Shown piece by piece: positions 61,191 to 64,000 of a stretch of DNA of 64,000 nt. The stretch comes from Terriglobia bacterium (GTDB lineage Bacteria > Acidobacteriota > Terriglobia > Bryobacterales > Bryobacteraceae): assembly GCA_020073265.1 (NCBI GenBank), contig JAIQFN010000020.1:28362-92361 (forward strand), given 5' to 3'. How positions within the stretch are numbered: the first letter of the stretch is position 1; every line of letters starts with the position of its first letter. The position numbers were made by a program, and so were the translations under genes. A model generated the notes under the pieces. It worked only from the letters and a program-made list of their open reading frames with translations. It made no database searches and was not told the DNA's origin.

Positions 61191-62345
61191 ATGCGACTCC
61201 GCAAGCACGTCAAGGAAGCCGGCCGCAAGATTCGCGAGATCAGGATGTTCGCCCGCGCCATGCAGTCGGACTCGCATCCCATCCTGGTCCAGATGGTTCC
61301 GATCCGGCGTTGCAACCTGGACTGCTCGTATTGCAACGAGTACGACAAGGTGTCCAACCCGGTCCCGCTGGACGTTCTGCTGGGCCGCATCGACCGGCTG
61401 GGCGAGCTGGGCGCGACCATCATCACGCTGAGCGGCGGCGAGCCGACCCTGCATCCCGACCTGGACGCGATCATCCGGCGCATTCGCGAGCGCGGCGCCA
61501 TCGCCACGCTGATCACCAACGGGTTGCTGCTCACGCCCGAGCGGATCGAGCGTCTCAACCAGGCGGGGCTGGACTATCTGCAAATCAGCATCGACAACGT
61601 GCGACCCGACGATGTTTCGAAGAAGAGCCTCCAGGTGCTGGACCTGAAGCTGCGCTGGCTCGCCGAGCATGCCGAATTCGGCGTCACCATCAACTCGGTG
61701 CTGGGCGCCGGGGTTCGCTACCCGCAGGACGCTCTGGCGGTGTCGCGGCGCGCGCGCGAGCTGGGGTTCAGCAGCACGGTCGGGATTCTGCACGATCACA
61801 CCGGGCAACTCACGCCGCTCAGCGGCGAGCAGCAGCAGGTCTACGAGCAGTTCCGCGCGCGCAAGTCGTCGCTGTTCTCGTTCGCGCACTTCGACAGCTT
61901 TCAGGACAACGTGAGCCGCGGCCTGTCGACGGAATGGCACTGCCGCGCGGGCGGACGTTTCCTCTACATCTGCGAGGACGGGCTGGTGCACTATTGTTCA
62001 CAGCAACGCGGCCGGCCGGGGATTCCGCTCGAGCAGTACACCGTGGACGATCTGCGGCGCGAGGCCGCGCGAGTGAAAGGCTGCGCGCCGTTCTGCACTA
62101 TTTCGTGCGTGCATCAGACCGCCATGCTGGACGATTTTCGCGAGCGGCCGCGCGAAACTCTGGCCGGCATACTGGACCGGCGGCGCGCGGTGGATCCGGC
62201 GTTCCAGCCGCCCGCGCTGGTCGGGATGCTGTCGTGGATGTTCCTGGACGATCGCCGGCGAGGATTCTTCGGGAAGGTGCTGCTGAATGCGCTGGGGATC
62301 AAATCGAAGCGCGCGGCGCGGGCTGCCGGCACCACCGGGCGGTAA
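61191..62345 (+). CDS. radical SAM protein with a C-terminal cysteine cluster
   Basis: This 384-residue protein has the radical SAM cluster motif CNLDCSYC (CX3CX2C) at about residues 41-48, with the SAM-binding GGEPTLHP near 82-89. The C-terminal part has more cysteines (WHCRAGG, ICEDGLVHYC and CAPFCTISC), consistent with an auxiliary iron-sulfur site as in SPASM-like enzymes. The substrate is unknown; no peptide precursor gene was seen beside it. ATG with GGAAGAGG before it is at 61191. Confidence 0.85.
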   Translation: MRLRKHVKEAGRKIREIRMFARAMQSDSHPILVQMVPIRRCNLDCSYCNEYDKVSNPVPLDVLLGRIDRLGELGATIITLSGGEPTLHPDLDAIIRRIRERGAIATLITNGLLLTPERIERLNQAGLDYLQISIDNVRPDDVSKKSLQVLDLKLRWLAEHAEFGVTINSVLGAGVRYPQDALAVSRRARELGFSSTVGILHDHTGQLTPLSGEQQQVYEQFRARKSSLFSFAHFDSFQDNVSRGLSTEWHCRAGGRFLYICEDGLVHYCSQQRGRPGIPLEQYTVDDLRREAARVKGCAPFCTISCVHQTAMLDDFRERPRETLAGILDRRRAVDPAFQPPALVGMLSWMFLDDRRRGFFGKVLLNALGIKSKRAARAAGTTGR

Positions 62346-62359
62346 AGTTCACGCGCCGA

Positions 62360-62812
62360 TCAGGGCATCGCGACGACGCGGACCGATTCGGAAACAGGCT
62401 GGCCGTTCCGCTGATCGACTTCCAGACGGACGCTTACGTCGTTGGTCTGCGGCCGGTACACCAGGTATCCATCCTGAAGCTGCCGCACATCGAAGGGAAT
62501 CACTTCGGATACTTCGCCGTCGGACACTTTCATGACCCCTTTGGAGGCATCGTGGATGGCCGCGGCGTCGCGATTCCAATAAACCTGCAACTGCTGCGGC
62601 TTGGAGGTGACTCGCAAGCCCAATGGACTGGCGTAGCTTGCGGCGGTCGCCGGCGTGGTCACAGACTCGGCCGCGGGAGCGGTCCGAACCGCCGTACGAC
62701 CGCGGTCCCCCAGCACGAGAAGGAGCACCACCGACGCTATAGCCAGGGCGGCGGTCGGCAAAAGCCGCGCCCATCGGCGTAATTCTTCCGGAGAAATCGA
62801 CATAGGGGCCAT
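62360..62812 (-). CDS. hypothetical membrane-anchored protein
   Basis: This 150-residue protein has one membrane segment (about residues 17-35) and a C-terminal beta-rich domain with GLRVTSKPQQLQVYWNRD, reminiscent of a fibronectin type III fold. No other motif is seen. The first ATG at 62810-62812 and a second three codons later are both possible starts. It is convergent with the radical SAM gene, with 14 bases between the stops. The function is unknown. Confidence 0.6.
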   Translation of the reverse strand: MAPMSISPEELRRWARLLPTAALAIASVVLLLVLGDRGRTAVRTAPAAESVTTPATAASYASPLGLRVTSKPQQLQVYWNRDAAAIHDASKGVMKVSDGEVSEVIPFDVRQLQDGYLVYRPQTNDVSVRLEVDQRNGQPVSESVRVVAMP

Positions 62813-62909
62813 CTCTCAGTCCCATCATGCCTGGGCGCCGCTGCCGTGAAAAGTTCCCTCCGTACCGGTACACGCCGGCCGAGTTACAGACAGGCGGTAC
62901 TAAGGGCCG

Positions 62910-64000
62910 TCACCGCCAAGGCGACGGGCCAGACCAGCGCCGCAACGCGTCCGACGCCCAGTCGGGCGATTTATCCGCATGGCAGAGATTGCAGGAGTTG
63001 GGGATCTTGTACTGCTTGGTTTGGTCGGGCGAGATGAACCGGAAGGTGTGGCTATGGACCATTACATCTCCCAGCGTGGTCTCGATCTTCGGCATGTGGC
63101 AGGCCACGCAGTCGCTGCCCGCGCTGGCCTCCGCGTGATGCGTGTGTTCCTGGACGGTGCTGGTGTGCGGACCGTTCGGCGATCCGGGGCCATGGCACTC
63201 CAGGCACATGACGCTCGCGGGCTTCAGCAACTGCGATTCGTTTTCGGTCCCGTGGACGTCGTGGCAACTGGAACATTTCACCCCGTGCGTGTACATGACG
63301 CTCTGGACAAAGTCGTTGCCCTGCATCCGGTTCTTGTGCGCGGTGCCATCGGGAAAATGGGTGAAGCTGGCTTCGCCCAGCTTGTGCTCTTCGAGCGCCC
63401 AGGAGTCCTGAAGCTTTTTGCCGACTTCGAATCCGACCGGCCAGTCGTAGTATTTCCCTTGGATGGGATTGGTGAGCGGGCGGCCTTGGGAGTGGCACTG
63501 AATGCAGACGTCGTTGGCCTGGACGTAATCGAGGCGCGCGGGGTTGATGATGTTAGCGCGTGCGGGCCGCGCGGCATGCTCGCTGCCCGGTCCGTGGCAT
63601 CGCTCGCAGCCCACGTTCCACTCGGTGACCTGCTTGGTGTGAATGTCGTAGTTCACCGAGTGGCAGCCGTCGCACAGCGGGCCGGTGGGCCGCTTCATGT
63701 TGTCGGGAGGATACACGGCGGTCCACCAGTCGCTGCCGTTTTGCGCGAAGTAGGGCCGCCAGATTTTGTGCGTCACGTCCCATTGGGCGGGAAGCGGGAA
63801 ATAGTCGTCGCCGATCTTGGTGAAGTAGCGCTGCTTCCAGACGCTTCCGTAGACCAGGGCCACGTCATCCTTCGTGAACTTGACCAGTGGATCCGCTTTC
63901 GCGAGGTCAGGAATGATGGCCTCAGGGTGCTCACGCGGATCGCGCACCACGTTGGCCATGGGAGTCTTCTTCCAACGTTCGTAAATCTGCGAGTGGCACG
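62910..64000 (-). CDS. multiheme cytochrome c, partial
   Basis: The frame is open to the right edge: bases 63960-64000 translate as CHSQIYERWKKTP, the tail of another heme motif, so the ATG at 63957 is internal and the gene continues. The visible part has seven complete CXXCH heme sites (CDGCH, CERCH, CIQCH, CSSCH, CLECH, CVACH and CNLCH) and an eighth cut by the edge. Such cytochromes carry electrons in the periplasm or across the outer membrane. The C-terminus ends soon after the last heme. Electron donor and acceptor are unknown. Confidence 0.88.
   Translation of the reverse strand, partial: CHSQIYERWKKTPMANVVRDPREHPEAIIPDLAKADPLVKFTKDDVALVYGSVWKQRYFTKIGDDYFPLPAQWDVTHKIWRPYFAQNGSDWWTAVYPPDNMKRPTGPLCDGCHSVNYDIHTKQVTEWNVGCERCHGPGSEHAARPARANIINPARLDYVQANDVCIQCHSQGRPLTNPIQGKYYDWPVGFEVGKKLQDSWALEEHKLGEASFTHFPDGTAHKNRMQGNDFVQSVMYTHGVKCSSCHDVHGTENESQLLKPASVMCLECHGPGSPNGPHTSTVQEHTHHAEASAGSDCVACHMPKIETTLGDVMVHSHTFRFISPDQTKQYKIPNSCNLCHADKSPDWASDALRRWSGPSPWR

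Overview
The window looks like chromosomal DNA of an Acidobacteriota species close to the Solibacter/Bryobacter lineage. The base composition is GC-rich. There is a protein with the acidobacterial VWFA-related domain, LPS genes of a diderm cell (an LpxL-type acyltransferase and LptD), several large membrane proteins of a kind common in that phylum, and a tmRNA whose tag reads ANQQFAYAA. No phage, insertion sequence, CRISPR array or plasmid gene was seen. This placement is inference from gene content, not from a marker-gene tree.

Layout. 1-7.5 kb: partial unknown gene, rmuC, an anion/arsenite-type transporter, an exported methyltransferase, a class 3 lipase and a two-gene molybdenum hydroxylase operon, then tRNA-Lys. 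7.8-14.4 kb: a Gfo/Idh/MocA oxidoreductase with homoserine kinase, then queE/queC transcribed leftward and a rightward overlapping operon of cysteine desulfurase, mnmA and an LpxL-like acyltransferase. 14.4-26.4 kb: VWA protein, glnA, urate oxidase behind an ABC exporter, a YyaL-type protein, and a translationally coupled TIGR00300-queF-methyltransferase set. 26.4-31.1 kb: the decayed remains of a multidomain glycosyltransferase, an alpha/alpha-barrel protein and lptD. 31-35.9 kb: RDD protein, clpS, ssrA (tmRNA), mgtC with a zinc-ribbon partner, and an ABC exporter. 35.9-44.7 kb: a second molybdenum hydroxylase operon ending in a DUF1080 protein, a thioesterase, an acyl-CoA dehydrogenase and hrpB.

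44.7-60.4 kb is a cell-surface glycan/glycolipid region. It has an MGDG/UgtP-type glycosyltransferase, a PAP2 phosphatase, a leftward operon of SIS isomerase, NAD-dependent epimerase, GmhB/HisB-type phosphatase and transaldolase, a UDP-galactopyranose-mutase-like flavoprotein, two family-2 glycosyltransferases, two methyltransferases, a fatty-acid desaturase and two large GT39-like membrane proteins. 60.4-64 kb holds a GYD protein, a radical SAM enzyme and the end of a multiheme cytochrome c that runs off the window.

How the genes connect. queC, queE and queF cover three steps to preQ1 for queuosine tRNA; the desulfurase/MnmA pair supplies 2-thiouridine; clpS and ssrA both bear on Clp proteolysis. 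The most interesting non-genic signals are two families of palindromic elements placed just after stop codons in the sense of the upstream gene, a conserved 41-nt module in front of two surface-glycan genes, short tandem repeats beside genes, and the eroded glycosyltransferase.
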